Shown here: positions 11,846-23,552 of the stretch, in pieces | Numbering within the stretch: position 1 is the first letter of the stretch | Layout: every line of letters starts with the position of its first letter | Source of the DNA: Whitmania pigra | Taxonomy: Eukaryota; Annelida; Clitellata; Hirudinida; Haemopidae | DNA: 64,000 nucleotides | Direction: 5' to 3' | Assembly: GCA_021613335.1 (NCBI GenBank) | Contig: JAJTWR010000251.1 | Span: forward strand, 1,742,501-1,806,500 | Notes under the pieces: generated by a model | Seen by the model: the letters and a program-made list of their open reading frames with translations, nothing else | Database searches by the model: none | What the model was told of the DNA's origin: nothing | Program-made: the position numbers and the translations under genes

Positions 11846-13135
11846 TTGTAAATCTCTTTCAGCAATGGACCTGTTACTGACAGGAGCGAACCAAGCGGAA
11901 CCATTCAAGGACTTTGCCGTTGAATTCATCATACTTGACATCGCGTCATTTTTACTCGTTTGCTTTGACTTCTTCCTCCGATTTCTATTTCATTTTAATC
12001 TCTTCTTTCTTTCGATGATGTTCGATATCTCATGTTGGCTAACTTTGAAGTCCTCGCTAAATTTTGAGATAGAATTAATTCTTTCGTAAGAAGAAATTTT
12101 CTCAATTTTCTTTTCCAACGACAACCACGGTCTTTTCTAATCTATCGCTAACAACCCATTGAAAAACGATCCTAAGTCACTTAAACAGGAGCGAAACAGG
12201 ACTAAATACGAAGTTTGAAATCTAAAATAAGCACATATCCAAAGATACTTTATCGCTTACTTTTTTTTATAAATTTTATTTAAAAAAATTTTCAATTTAA
12301 AAAAATGAATTTGTCTATAGGCAAGTTTTGGAACCATTTCAGGCATGCTTTTATTAAAGTTTGACATGTTCTTAATTTAGCACTGTCATTAAGAAGCAAA
12401 TTGTATTACAAAAAAATCCATTCTTGAAAAAACTTCCCTAGGCGCAGTTTTTCATTCTATCAAGGTGTCCGAGTTGGCAGTTTTTGCTGCAAATGTTCTC
12501 ACCATTATTATTGCTATTACTATTATTATTGTTATTATCATCATCATCATCATTATTGTTACTTTTATTATCATTATTTTGTTATAATTATTTCTTTAGC
12601 AGTAATATTGCTGCCAGTGCTCATAAAGCTTAATTTTTTAACTTAATACATAGTTCAAGTAAAAAACGTTTTCGGGTGGATTTGCCGCTAATTTATTTCA
12701 TGCGCTGAACACTTGATCAGAAAGAAGAGTGTGACAGGTATAAAAATAAATTGATCAGCTCTCATCTCTCTCTTGCTGGAACAAAGGAGTTCAAACGGTA
12801 TGAACAAACAGTTGCCTCGATCGAAAGGCAAACAACAGGAACCCTCCGCGTGTTCCACCCGGTCTCATTGGTTCTCAATCCTTGGTTGTCATCCGATCAT
12901 CCGATCACAACATGGGGCTAAATCCAACTTCATAACGATTGACTAACTCTTTATTGAGACCATTTTCTGTATCGAAAATTAATGATATGATAATAATCTA
13001 TTATAATATAATCAGAATAATCTTGATAATGGTCTAAATTTATGAAGTAATTAACACAATTAAATAGCGAATTTCTGATCTCGGATGAAAGCTTTTTAAT
13101 GCTTACAAGATTGGTTGTACTGTCTAGCATACAGA
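11846..13135. other. Intergenic sequence with a small imperfect ATT/ATC repeat
   Basis: An imperfect ATT/ATC/GTT trinucleotide patch lies at about 12503-12590. Otherwise I see only short, unsupported open frames. Confidence 0.5.
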
Positions 13136-13137
13136 TA

Positions 13138-16100
13138 TGTTATTATTTTATTATTATTATTATATTATTATTATTATTATTAGAAAAATCAGCACGGGCC
13201 AATAGCCCCTCGCCGAAACCGAGAGCACAAATTATGACTCCTAACCCGACAAAATCGAAACAAAAAAACAACCAAAAATAAACTCAAACATTAACTTTTT
13301 AGTTTAAACTGAAAATTCTTTTGGCAAAAAATCTGTCCAAGTTCCTCTTGAAATTTTCAACATCCTGTGACGTCACAACATCCTGAGGCAAACTGTTCCA
13401 TTCCTGAACCACTCTGTTATCAAAGACAAACTTTCTGCAATCTGTGTGGGCCAATCTTGTCATCAATTTTCTTTCATGTCCTCTGGTCTTGGAATTTTTT
13501 TTTGTTTATGAATCTATTGAATCAAACAAGCCGTTATATACACAGAAAAAAACAAAAAGCGAAAGCAAATAAATTCAAATAAACCCAAAGAGCCAGACTT
13601 AAGGAAGCACACGCTTCCGCTGTCGGACTGACCTTGAAAGCAGTTGTATACAAAATCATAAGCTATACACTTCCACTCAATAAATATTGCTTGCACAGCA
13701 TATAAATGAATAGTAAATAAAGTAATTTGAAAGGGCATGTGTTTAACTGAGTTAGGTCCTTGATAGATGAAGTTATGGAAGAGTAAAGTCTTGGGCCATA
13801 ACATTGAATTGATAATAATTTGAGTGTGGATTTAGGAAAAGACGGACTATATTCATGTGTATTACGTAAAAAGTGTGAAGGATTGTTGTAGTAATTGCTT
13901 GATATGAAAATATCATGTGCATAAATATGTACAGACATAAACTAAATCTCTCCTTCCACTTGTCAACAATTTAAAAAACAAAATCAAATCAGGTCTCTTT
14001 CTTCTGTAACATAAACTTAGCAACTTCAGTTTTTCTAATCTCGATTGGTAAGGAAGATCCCTGCAGGATTGTCTTAATTTTGTAGCTCTTCTTTGTACTT
14101 CTATCACATCAATCAATCCCTACCTATAAGGGCTCCATACCTGCACTCCACACTCCAACTGAGACCTCACCAAAGACTTATACAAGCCCGCAAAAGCAAA
14201 ATCCGACAAATGCTTAAAATTTTTTACTATTATACCAAGCATCATGTTTGCTTTCTTTACGCGTGAAAGGATGTGATCTTTGAATTTTAAATCTGAGTCT
14301 ACAATAATTCCAAGGTTCATAAACGAGTTGTAAACTGGAATGTCGTAATTTGCTCTATCTAGGTCTGATAACTGGTACTTATTTAAGTGGTGTCGTCCCC
14401 AATATGCAGTGCAGAACATTTATTCATATTCACTTTCATTTGCCATTTGTTTGCAGACAAGTAGCTACCAATCCACACAATTACCGTGTGATGCACCCCA
14501 CATCTCTCCAGCTTGAAGAGTATCTTTTCATGCGATATCTTACCAAAGGCTTTTTCCAAGTCTGTATAAATTACATCGACTTCATCACCAGCCACCACTG
14601 CACTGGTAAGTATATCCATAAATCTGAGCATTTGGAGAGTCGCAGAACGAGATGGTAAAAACCAAACTGGTTTTGAGAAAAAAGATTGTTTCTTGAAAAG
14701 TGAGCTGTCAGATGGTCTTTAATGATTGATTCGAATATCTTACAATATACCTATGTCAACGACGCAGGTCTATAGTTTGAGACTGCATTTTGTGTTCCTT
14801 TTTTGAACAATGGCGCCGCACAACTAGATCTCCAGTCTTCCACCACCTCTCCTGACTGAATGGAACAATCGAAGATGTGTTTCAAATACTATTTTATTAA
14901 TTCCCGTGTTTGTTTTTTTTTAATTCTTGGATGAATTCCGTCCGGTCCCGCTGATTTGTTACTATTGAGATCTTTCAACGTCCTACATTTGTGTCAATCC
15001 GAACCTCCTCCATCTTGACAACAGGAACTGTGGGATTAAAAACAGGAGTCACTTCAGAACCTGAATATGTAATATACACTGTTACAAAAGAGTCTGTAAA
15101 TGCCTGAGCCTTCTCCTTACCTCCAATCAAATCGATACCGTTCACTGAGATTGTACTGATTGCATCTTTATTTCTTGTTTTCTTGTGTACATAATTCCAA
15201 AATAATTTTGAATTTGATTGCTAACTGATTCTGGCTTTTTATAATTAGCTTAACAGACAATTTCTTGACTTTTTTTTCTAAGATCTTTGAATTCATTGAT
15301 TCTATTAGTGGCGCCATTTCTAAACATCTGCCTCCAGCAATAGTGTTTCCCCGTCATTAGTTCTTGGAGCTCAGGTGTCATTTGGAACCTGAACTTTTTA
15401 CACAATCTATGAGGATCATGTTTTTTTTTTGTCAACAAATGTACTTTTAAAAACTGTCCACTTTGATTCAAGAGTTAAAGAAGATTCCAAAACATCCGCC
15501 AACTTGTTATCAATAATAGTTCATTATCTAAACTGATGTAATCTCCTAAATCATAGCAGGGCTTTGTTCTAGCTCTGGCACTGTCTTCACCATCACATGT
15601 AACATTGAACGAAACAACAGACTGGTCGATACTTCCCAATGGTGCGTGACAAACAACATTCTCTACTACATCATTTGATATTACCAAATCAAGTATGTGT
15701 GCAATTTGTCCGAATCTAAATCGTGTTGGTTCCGTGCCGTGTTGAGTCAGAAATCTGTCAGCTAAAAAGTTCAAGAATCTATTTTCAATCTTTGTTGTAG
15801 AATCTGAACAACTTGTCATTAACCAATAAATATCTAGAAAATTAAAATCTCCTATGAGCAAATGATCTCCTTCCAAACAGAAAAAAAACTACAATAACTG
15901 CATTAATTTGTCATTGTTTTCTGAGAAACTGCTTGGACTTCTGTAAATCATCAGTATATTGAGAAGTCCATATGAAGTTACAAATCTGAAAAAAATAAAA
16001 AACTCAAACACATAATTTCTCCAGAAATGCAGTCGCCAAAATAATTTCACTGATCAAAAGGCTTTCTTTGTAAAACAACATTATCCCTCTGTACCCTTCT

Positions 16101-16310
16101 TTTTGAAAACCACACGACAAAAGTTGCCTCCCACGTATCTGATATTCTGACAACAAGTGAATGGATTTTCAATGCTTGGGATTAGTCTCGTTTAAAAATA
16201 TTAAGTCAGTTTTAGCACGTAGATCCACAAAATGTTGAAACCCTATAAATTTATTTGATAAGGAATCCACGTTAGACAACCAAATTGTTAGACTTGATCT
16301 TCATGAATTG
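13138..16310 (-). mobile_element. Degraded CR1-like LINE ORF2 with (TAA)n 3' tail
   Basis: Reading the minus strand from right to left gives ORF2 blocks in the expected order. The endonuclease domain is at 15876-15475 (LIGDFNFLDIYW, then ILDLVISND and APLGSIDQS). RT entry is near 14990-14930 (LNSNKSAGPDGIHPRI). An RT active-site-region block is at 14631-14500 (VDVIYTDLEKAFGKISHEK), with further RT at 14419-14120 (FKDHILSRVKKANMMLGII, LYKSLVRSQLECGVQVW) and 14116-13940. The terminal block is at 13500-13325 (RGHERKL, then RVVQEWNSLPQDVV). Many stops and frame shifts kill it. The 3' end abuts (TAA)n at 13138-13183. About 430 bp of unrelated sequence splits the last two blocks. Confidence 0.88.
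13506..13942. mobile_element. Possible insertion inside the CR1-like LINE
   Basis: LINE coding similarity stops near 13942 and resumes near 13505, where only a short linker is expected, so about 430 bp of extra sequence is present. The edges read GTTTATG on one side and CATAAAC on the other, a 7-bp inverted match that could be the tip of a short non-autonomous transposon. No coding potential and no clear target duplication were found. An unrelated local rearrangement is equally possible. Confidence 0.35.
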
Positions 16311-18298
16311 TGCATATTTATAAATTTCGTCTCCTATAGGAAACCACATGAAAATCTCCTGGCTGACCCCTGACTCTAAAGATCCATTTATTTACATCTT
16401 CTTTTTTGCTGATCTCATCCTTCTTCTCCTTTAACAGTTAAACAATTATACAACTTAATAATTTTTTCTAGAATTTTTATTATAATCCTAATAATAAGTG
16501 CTTGTATTTTATTACGTCCGTTTCATAACAAGAAGATTAGGACGAAAACTCCTATAATAATGACAACATCGAACATTTATATTAGCTCCTTAACGTAGAT
16601 GGAGAAGATGCATGCGGAGACAAAGAAAAGATACAACTTTATTAATATTGATGAGAATTAATTCAATAATATTTAAACATGCAGGAAATGCACACAAAGG
16701 CACAAAGCGATCGTTAATTAGGCGGCCCCATCGTCCATGTATGAAAAGAAAGTTGTTTACATTCACCTGCACACCTGCGATTCCAGAAAAACTGCCGGAG
16801 TTCTTTTTTAATATAGAAAGCTTACATTAAGAGGATCAAGTCGGAAGCGTTAAAATTTACGCGCATTATATTAAATATTACTCCACAGTCTAGTCCTTTT
16901 CCAATCCTGACAAAATTTATTCAGGTTTCAGCTTGGAATTAAATTACTCTCGAAATAATTCAATGCTCTATCAAGCAGTCGTAATTTCTTGAATCTTATT
17001 TAATTAGCTCTTTCGTTAATCTGCAGCTTAGGCTAACTAGATATTAATGATTACTCTCAAACACGCTCACACTCTAACTTTTCGCAATCCAGGTTATGAT
17101 TCCGTTTATTTATTTTATTCGTAAAAGCAATAGTAAATAATTATTTTATTGCCATTAGGATTTTAGGTTGAAGTACAGAACCAGGCTAACACTTGACTTT
17201 AATCATTAGGCATTACTCGGTGATTTCAATAAGATTTTAATTTTCAAAGCATTAATTTTTGATCTAAAATAATTTTTAATAGAAAATGGAATCTTCAGAA
17301 GTCGAATTTCCTACTTTTGATTGAATTACACATAATTAAAATCATTTCTTTCTGGTTGGCAGCCTCTCTGGCTCTGAATTATTGTCAAAATCTCGATATC
17401 TAAAGGATTTTGCAAAAATTCACAGCTGGAGAGGCGTCCGATTATTGAAAACATTTCACTTGAAAACAAGAAGAACTGTTGTTATTGCTTCATGTGACTT
17501 ATTTTGGCCTCGTATCTTGGAGGTGGAACCAAATGTTGACCCAGTATCATTACTATTACTACTACTACTGCTACTACTACTAATGTAACGTAAAGTTATT
17601 GACAAGTAATAATTACCAAAAAAAAACACAGAAATGAACTTCCCTTCTTTTACTGTATTCATTAAGTTCAATTTATCCTGACTTTACGAGATTCAATTGA
17701 TTGCAGCAATCGCAAACTTTCGAAACAGGTTTGACAAAAAATTAAAGAGATTGGTTGAATTTCAATGCTTTATAGATTGGTTATTTCTGTCAAAAGAGAA
17801 TTTTTACCAATTCGATGCGTTTGAGGACAGATGAGATTGCTTAGACAAAAATCATATGTCAAAGGTTTTTAAGAAGTCGCCAATTCTCATCCAAACGCAT
17901 ATTTTTGCTTTTTCATCGGTCACTTTTTAATTTTATTTTCCCGAACAATCAATCAGCCTCTGTAAGAAACAAGCAATCATTCGTTTAATCAGTCAACGTT
18001 GCCGTGTTTACTGAGTTATTGAAAAAATTTAGGCTTCAATTAACAACATTTCGAAATAGGATTTGGTCTTTAAAGATGAATGGGTAGATTGGAATGTTTA
18101 AGTTTCAAATTTTGCGCAAGAAACATTTGTAAATTGGCTCGCACCTTATTTATCTGTGTTTTCAGAATTCTTGAAAATCTCATCATGTTATTCAAAGATT
18201 TCTATGCAGCTGTCAAACTCATCTTCAACAATCGAAATGATAAACTATTTACTAGTACGATATTATTTAAATAAATTAAATTTTAAAATATTATAGGC
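16311..18298. other. Intergenic sequence upstream of the GPCR gene
   Basis: No supported gene. A short (TAC/ACT)n microsatellite lies at about 17546-17585. An acceptor-like TATTATAG just before the GPCR start codon suggests that an untranslated first exon lies somewhere in this stretch, but I cannot place it. Confidence 0.45.
17546..17586. repeat. (TAC)n microsatellite
   Basis: About twelve imperfect tandem ACT/TAC units. Confidence 0.85.
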
Positions 18299-20181
18299 AT
18301 GAAAGTCCAAAGCGTCAATGCCACCCCCAAAACCACAGAATCGGCTCTTAACTCCGTCATCAACCCTACGATCTCCAGGAACCATGAGGACATCCGTTAC
18401 TTAAAGCCAGATGATAGTTCTTTTTCACTCCTCGTCTATGGAATTATCTATCCTCAGATCATCGTCTTCACCTTTGCAACCAATATACTGATTTGCATTG
18501 TCCTCCTTCGCAAGAACATGCGCAGTCCCACCAACACGCTCCTAGTCGCCATGGCTATTTCCGACATGCTCACCGGCTTAACAGGTCTCCCGGTCTATAT
18601 CAGGTTTTACACCACCGGTCTCAATGAATACGTACCTTATGACTGGTGCTGGCTTTATTTATATCTATCCAACTACATACCGACCATCTTCCATACGGCC
18701 TCCGTCTGGCTTACGGTTGCCCTAGCCATTCACAGGTTTGTTCGCGGTTCGATGCGCACGAATGGACATTGGCTATTAACTGACGTTTAGAATTGTAAGG
18801 TTTCTAAGAATTTATATAATGAAATTATTATATTTCTTTATCATTGCAATCAGCTTTATAATTTCTATTGATTTTGCCATCGCTAGTTTTGTGATATAAT
18901 TATTTCAATCTATAATTATTTAAAGTCAAATTAAGAGCGTCACATAATTGATATTAACCCTCTAGGTCGATTAAACGACTAAAGCTATTGGTCAGAGCCA
19001 CAAAAGTGGACGCTTCACAAATATTCGAGCACTTTCGAGTCCTCCTGCTTGACAAGGAGTGCAATTGAGATTCATTCCGGAATTTTAAATTTTTCATAGG
19101 CTGGCACAACCTGACTCGTGATAAAAATTGTTTACTAGATTCGCATTATCCTCATTTATTCAGATGCCTGAAAGTAACTCTTTTAATTTACAATAACAGG
19201 GTTATTTACCTTGCATAAGTATATTAATCGATGTTCATTTTCCTTGATATTCATTGAATTATATAAAAATTAAACAGATATGTAAGCGTCTGCCATTCTC
19301 AAGCTGCCAAACGCTTGTGCAGCAAGCGTAACACGGTCTACGTGGTGGTTATCGTTTATTTAGCTGCTGCATTCTCACAGATGAGTCGATTTTTCGAGTG
19401 CACTTACCTCCCCTACCCTATCAACCTTTCCAATTTCTCAGCCAGTTATTCGCGAAACGACTCGGGTTTTCCCAATTCTTCCAATTCCAACCACGATATC
19501 CTCCTTCCTTCTTCAACCTACAATACAACTCTCGACTACGGCTCTTACGGTTTCGGAGACTTGAACTCGTCCGATGCCATCGTCGGCTGCATCGAGGTTC
19601 CCAATGATTTCATAGCAGCGTACGACCACCTCTACTTCGTCTCCTACTACATAGCAAGACTGGTGCTCATTCACTTCATACCCTGCGGTCTGCTGATCGT
19701 CCTCAACGCCATGCTTGTGCAGACCATGAGGCAGGCCAGAAAGAGAAGATCCCAATTGATCAAACAGAACAGAAAAAATGAATGCAGACGTTTGACGGAG
19801 AGCAACCTGACGACTCTGATGCTCGTGTCAGTGGTGGGTCTGTTCCTACTGGTGGAAGTACCGATGGCTGTGGTATTCATAATAATGATGGTCGACAACA
19901 TCTTTTCGCTGGGACTTCTTAGCGATCATCTCCACTATGCGGTACCGCAATGGATTAATTTCTTCATACTTATCAGCTACCCCTTCAATTTCTTTATCTA
20001 CTGCGCCATGAGTCACCAGTTCAGAAACACGTTCAAGGAATTATTTTGCTGCTGTTGCTGTCCGAAGAAGGATGAAAGACTGAGGAACGAGGGAAGGTCC
20101 CAAGATGGTTTTAGATCTGTAGGAGGCGGTCTGGCATCCTCCAAGCATCGAAAACTACGTGAAACAAGCAAGCGTTTGTGA
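18299..20181 (+). CDS. Sex peptide receptor / myoinhibitory peptide receptor-like GPCR
   Basis: Class A neuropeptide GPCR in two coding exons, 18299-18735 and 19278-20181 (GT-AG, splitting the Arg codon of the HRY motif), 446 aa in frame. TM1-TM3 are in exon 1: NILICIVLLRKNMRSPTN, then AISDMLTGLTGLPVY and TASVWLTVALAIHR. Exon 2 starts YVSVCHS and carries TM4-TM7, including YYIARLVLIHFIPC, the loop RRSQLIKQNRKNECRRL and a YPFNFFIY variant of NPxxY. These match the insect SPR family, which also lacks a classical DRY. Oddities: the second extracellular loop is very long and rich in N-glycosylation sequons (NLS, NFS, NDS, NSS, NTT, NSS), and a five-Cys cluster follows TM7, a likely palmitoylation site. 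An acceptor-like AG precedes the ATG, so a 5' UTR exon is likely. A close relative within the FMRFamide-type receptor group cannot be excluded. Confidence 0.9.
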
Positions 20182-21017
20182 ATCTGGGAAAGTCTTATCT
20201 CTCGTATTCTAAGCTTGTCACTTTCGAGACGGAGTAGTTCTCGTTATTGTTGTGAAAAATGGTTTGTGGATTTTGCATAACAACTCAATTAGTACGGTAT
20301 TTATGTTACCCTTGGTTACTCATTTGAACGATCATTCTTAACTATTGATCAACTACGCGACGGTTGCAGAGTGGTCGAGGCTTTTGCCTCGGTGCGGAGT
20401 TCAAACCCTAACCGCTCGCAGGATTTTCTATAACAACTCAACGATTGTTCTCAGCAATTGCATTTTCGGTTATTAAATCACTGAGTGACGTCATTAAGTT
20501 CTTGCAGATATTATTTATAGCGATTGCTGACGCACGTTTCTTGTATTCTTCGATCACATATACGAAAGTATTGTTGACGAGTTATTCATACAAAGTTAAA
20601 CGACATCAATCATTGATTGTATTTATGTAAAAAAGAGGAAGGCAACTAATTAAATCACTTTAAAGTGTAATATTTCCACCAACTAGTCAAAGTACCGTTA
20701 TCTGAGGCTTGGCGCCAATATGGTCCATGGACTATGAAGTTATCAGAAATTACAAAAAAATAATGAAATTCAGGCAAATCAAGCAGTTACACGACTATAA
20801 ATGTTCGATTTGTGCTGTGTTTGTTTGCATGCACGCGTTTCTATCATCGCTATTACATAGAGAGGTCCTCATTTCGCTGATCATCCAATATGTATCGTTT
20901 CTCTAAGTTTAGTTATCCAGAAATAAAATTAATTGTCGAGCGAAAAATACAAACATCAATGATACTAGGCGGGTCGCTTAAGCGCCGAGACTGGTGTTGC
21001 ACCAGAAGTTGTCGAGT
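20182..21017. other. Intergenic region between the GPCR and FHL 3' ends
   Basis: The two genes converge here. The region contains a tRNA-like segment and no supported coding exon. Short open frames at 20445-20630 and 20709-20906 show no recognised similarity. Confidence 0.5.
20358..20425 (+). repeat. tRNA-like segment, probably a SINE head or tRNA pseudogene
   Basis: An A-box-like GCAGAGTGGTCGAGGC and a B-box-like GAGTTCAAACCC have the layout of a Leu/Ser-type tRNA. The element is only about 65 bp, and I could not pair a full acceptor stem, so a functional tRNA gene is unlikely. A truncated tRNA-derived SINE is the simplest reading. Confidence 0.4.
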
Positions 21018-21955
21018 TTAGGCTCTGCCGCAGTCGGGGCACAAGACCTCGGCACCGTCGGTCAAGAATCCACGGCCGACCAGAGAGGTGGTGCAGCGGT
21101 AACATACGAAACACTCTCCGTGCCAGTGCCTATCGTCGAAGGAGATGAACTTGGTTCCACCGAGTCCTAAATAAAAGCAAGACGATTTAAATGGGAAAAT
21201 GAATTTTATTAAGTTTCGTTTGTTTGAGATGGAAATATGCGCATAAAATGATATCAAATCATTATAAATGTTTATCCTAAAAAATAACGAGACCACTTAA
21301 TTAATAAATCTTCCCTTTACTAAGCCAAGCAGTTGAATGCCTTAATTCGTTAGTTTTAATCTCAAGACCAACCAGTGATTGCCTTGAGGCATCTGCAGCA
21401 CTTCTTAGCAAAAAGCTCTCCAAAGCAATCAGCACAAAAAGGCTTTTCATCCTTTGAGGTGAACTTTTCTCCAGCGAGGATCTTCATGCAGTTCGTGCAG
21501 GTAAAACACTCCCTGTGCCAAGGTGTATTCTTGTAAGTGATGCCACCCTTGTTGATCACCTGGTGTGATTGAAACGAATGACATCGTTAATAACGAGCAT
21601 CATTGTCATAATCAAGGTCCGTAGCATCGTTTTGATAATCTTAATCTAATTAATTAATTTTTAGTAATAGTAAATACCATTAATTTGTATAAGTTAATAA
21701 TTAATTAATTAATTTAATAATTGAGTAATTTAGTAATTTAGTATTACCACTCACCCCATTACACTTGAGGCACCTCTGAGCGTACTGTTCTTCGTAACAG
21801 GGCACGCAAACAACTTCTTGGTCACGTGGTATAAAACTCTTGTTTCCTATTGGCTGGAGACAAACCTTGCAACAGAAGCATTGCTCGTGCCACTGTTTAC
21901 CCTTATACTCGAATTTCTTCATCCCTGAATGATAACGAGAGGTTATTATTTTATT

Positions 21956-21986
<31 letters not shown>

Positions 21987-22016
21987 ACATCATCATTATT
22001 ATTATCATCATCATCA

Positions 22017-22101
<85 letters not shown>

Positions 22102-23240
22102 TCTGTTTATTAATATCATTATTCTTTCTATTGCTACGGTCGGCAAATAATCATTTTTACCTTTTTTAACGATATTAAGATTTATGATTTGAGTAAAACA
22201 GCGATAAAGACGTTAATATACATTTTCAGATTAAATCTTAAATTTAACTCAATACCAACAGTTCTAATAAACGAGTTGGGAAATGATAGCTATGATGAAT
22301 TACAAATATAAATTGATATAATATAAAGCGCTTTTGATGTTAAGTGTATGGTTATCTGCAAAATTACAAAACAATTACTGTTGTTATGAAACTTGTACCT
22401 GCTCTAAAAAGTCCCCCGCAACCGTCGCACCTTGCAGCAAAGTTGTTGTCATGGCAATCGGCGCAGTACAGCCTTTCGTTCTTGTTGGCAAATGGCGTGT
22501 CTACAAGGGACATCTGGCAATCGGAACATTTGAAACACTTCTCGTGCCAATGACGATCTTTGTAGGACAAATCCTGCGTTTGGGATGAAATGAAGAGATG
22601 GAAGATAAGATAAGCAAAAGTGATGAACGAGGACATCAATGGCGTAAAAGAACTCTCTATGAATCAATCAGAAGAACCACAAAAGCTTTGAAAGCTTACA
22701 ATAAAGTCGACATTGATCGATCGTTGGAAGCTTCATAACTTTTTAACATTAACATTGCATCATGTACTGAACGTAGGTAGGAATAGTGACTTATATTGCA
22801 ACAAAAGTAGTAAAATTCTTAAATGCATTGAAAAATAAAATAACATATAATGCGAATCATTGTCGCTTGTTGTTATTATTAAACGGTTTTCATGTGGTTA
22901 TATTCCAGTAGAATTTTATCAATTTTGTTTTGCCACTCAGTGTTTAAATGTTCCCTCGAAGCCATATAAATTTAACTATTATAAATGTTCCAAGCATCTC
23001 CTAATATTATTATAAAAATTAGTTTCCATGGCGACCAAGCTGACCTTGGAGTCGGTTCCAATGGGAGCTTTGCACTCTTCGCACGGGTTGGCAAAGAGAG
23101 ACTCGTAGCACTTTATGCAGAAAGGTTTCTCATCTCTCAATATGTATCTGTAACCCACAAGGTTGAGGTTGCAGTTGAAGCAGGCGAAGATGTTGGAGCT
23201 CTCCATACCGAGTGGTTGAGTCGAGGGACTGACAGGGGAT
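21018..23240 (-). CDS. FHL: Four-and-a-half LIM domain (FHL/Limpet-type) protein
   Basis: Zinc-binding scaffold of the FHL/Limpet family. Minus-strand exons are 23240-23045, 22573-22399, 21924-21755, 21559-21373 and 21166-21018, all GT-AG and phase-consistent. From the ATG at 23206 the product is 280 aa, the typical length of vertebrate FHL proteins. It opens with the diagnostic half LIM finger (FACFNCNLNLVGYRYI, then CIKCYESLFANPCEECKAPI). Four full LIM domains follow, each with an HWH/PWH-x2-C step: DRHWHEKCFKC, KQWHEQCFCC, TPWHRECFTC and DRHWHGECFVC. It ends CPDCGRA. The first exon stays open upstream of that ATG to a splice acceptor (SPVSPSTQPLG precedes it). A longer isoform with an N-terminal extension, as in insect Limpet, is therefore possible. 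FHL proteins act at the cytoskeleton and as transcriptional cofactors. Confidence 0.93.
21945..22106. repeat. (TTA)n / (ATC)n microsatellite in an FHL intron
   Basis: Tandem ATT units with ATC variants lie immediately upstream of the exon beginning at 21924. Poly-Ile and poly-Asn frames across it are artefacts. Confidence 0.95.
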
Positions 23241-23403
23241 CTGAAGATATTAGCAAATTATTTACAATTTCGTCGTGTTAGTATCATTTCTCCAGACGCT
23301 ACACATCCCTCAGCATAAATATTCCGATAGCATATGGTACTTCAAATCTCATTATGAACACTGGTGTTATATATGTTACAAATGTAACTGTTATTATTTT
23401 ATT

Positions 23404-23552
23404 TATTTTTAAGCGTCAATCATTTGTATAGCCCCGCATCCAAGGGGCACATTGTGGCGGTGCAAGCTGGATAGCTAACGCGTCACGTAACGACTGTTGC
23501 TTTTACCCTCGTTCGCAGGCACGCTACCCTCTGAGCTAAGTTGCACGCAAGG
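23404..23552 (-). repeat. tRNA-derived SINE
   Basis: On the minus strand the head reads ACTTAGCTCAGAGGGTAGCG, a good tRNA A-box region. A body follows, then a tail with GGGGCTATACAAATG and an AAATAAAATAAAAT run. The tail resembles that of the SINE near 34240 (GGCGCTATATAAATG). Confidence 0.6.

Noticed and set aside
14350..14658. 102-codon plus-strand open frame
   Set aside because: It is the antisense shadow of the LINE reverse-transcriptase block.
20358..20425. Functional tRNA-Leu/Ser gene
   Set aside because: A- and B-box-like sequence is present, but the segment is too short and no complete cloverleaf with a 7-bp acceptor stem could be formed.
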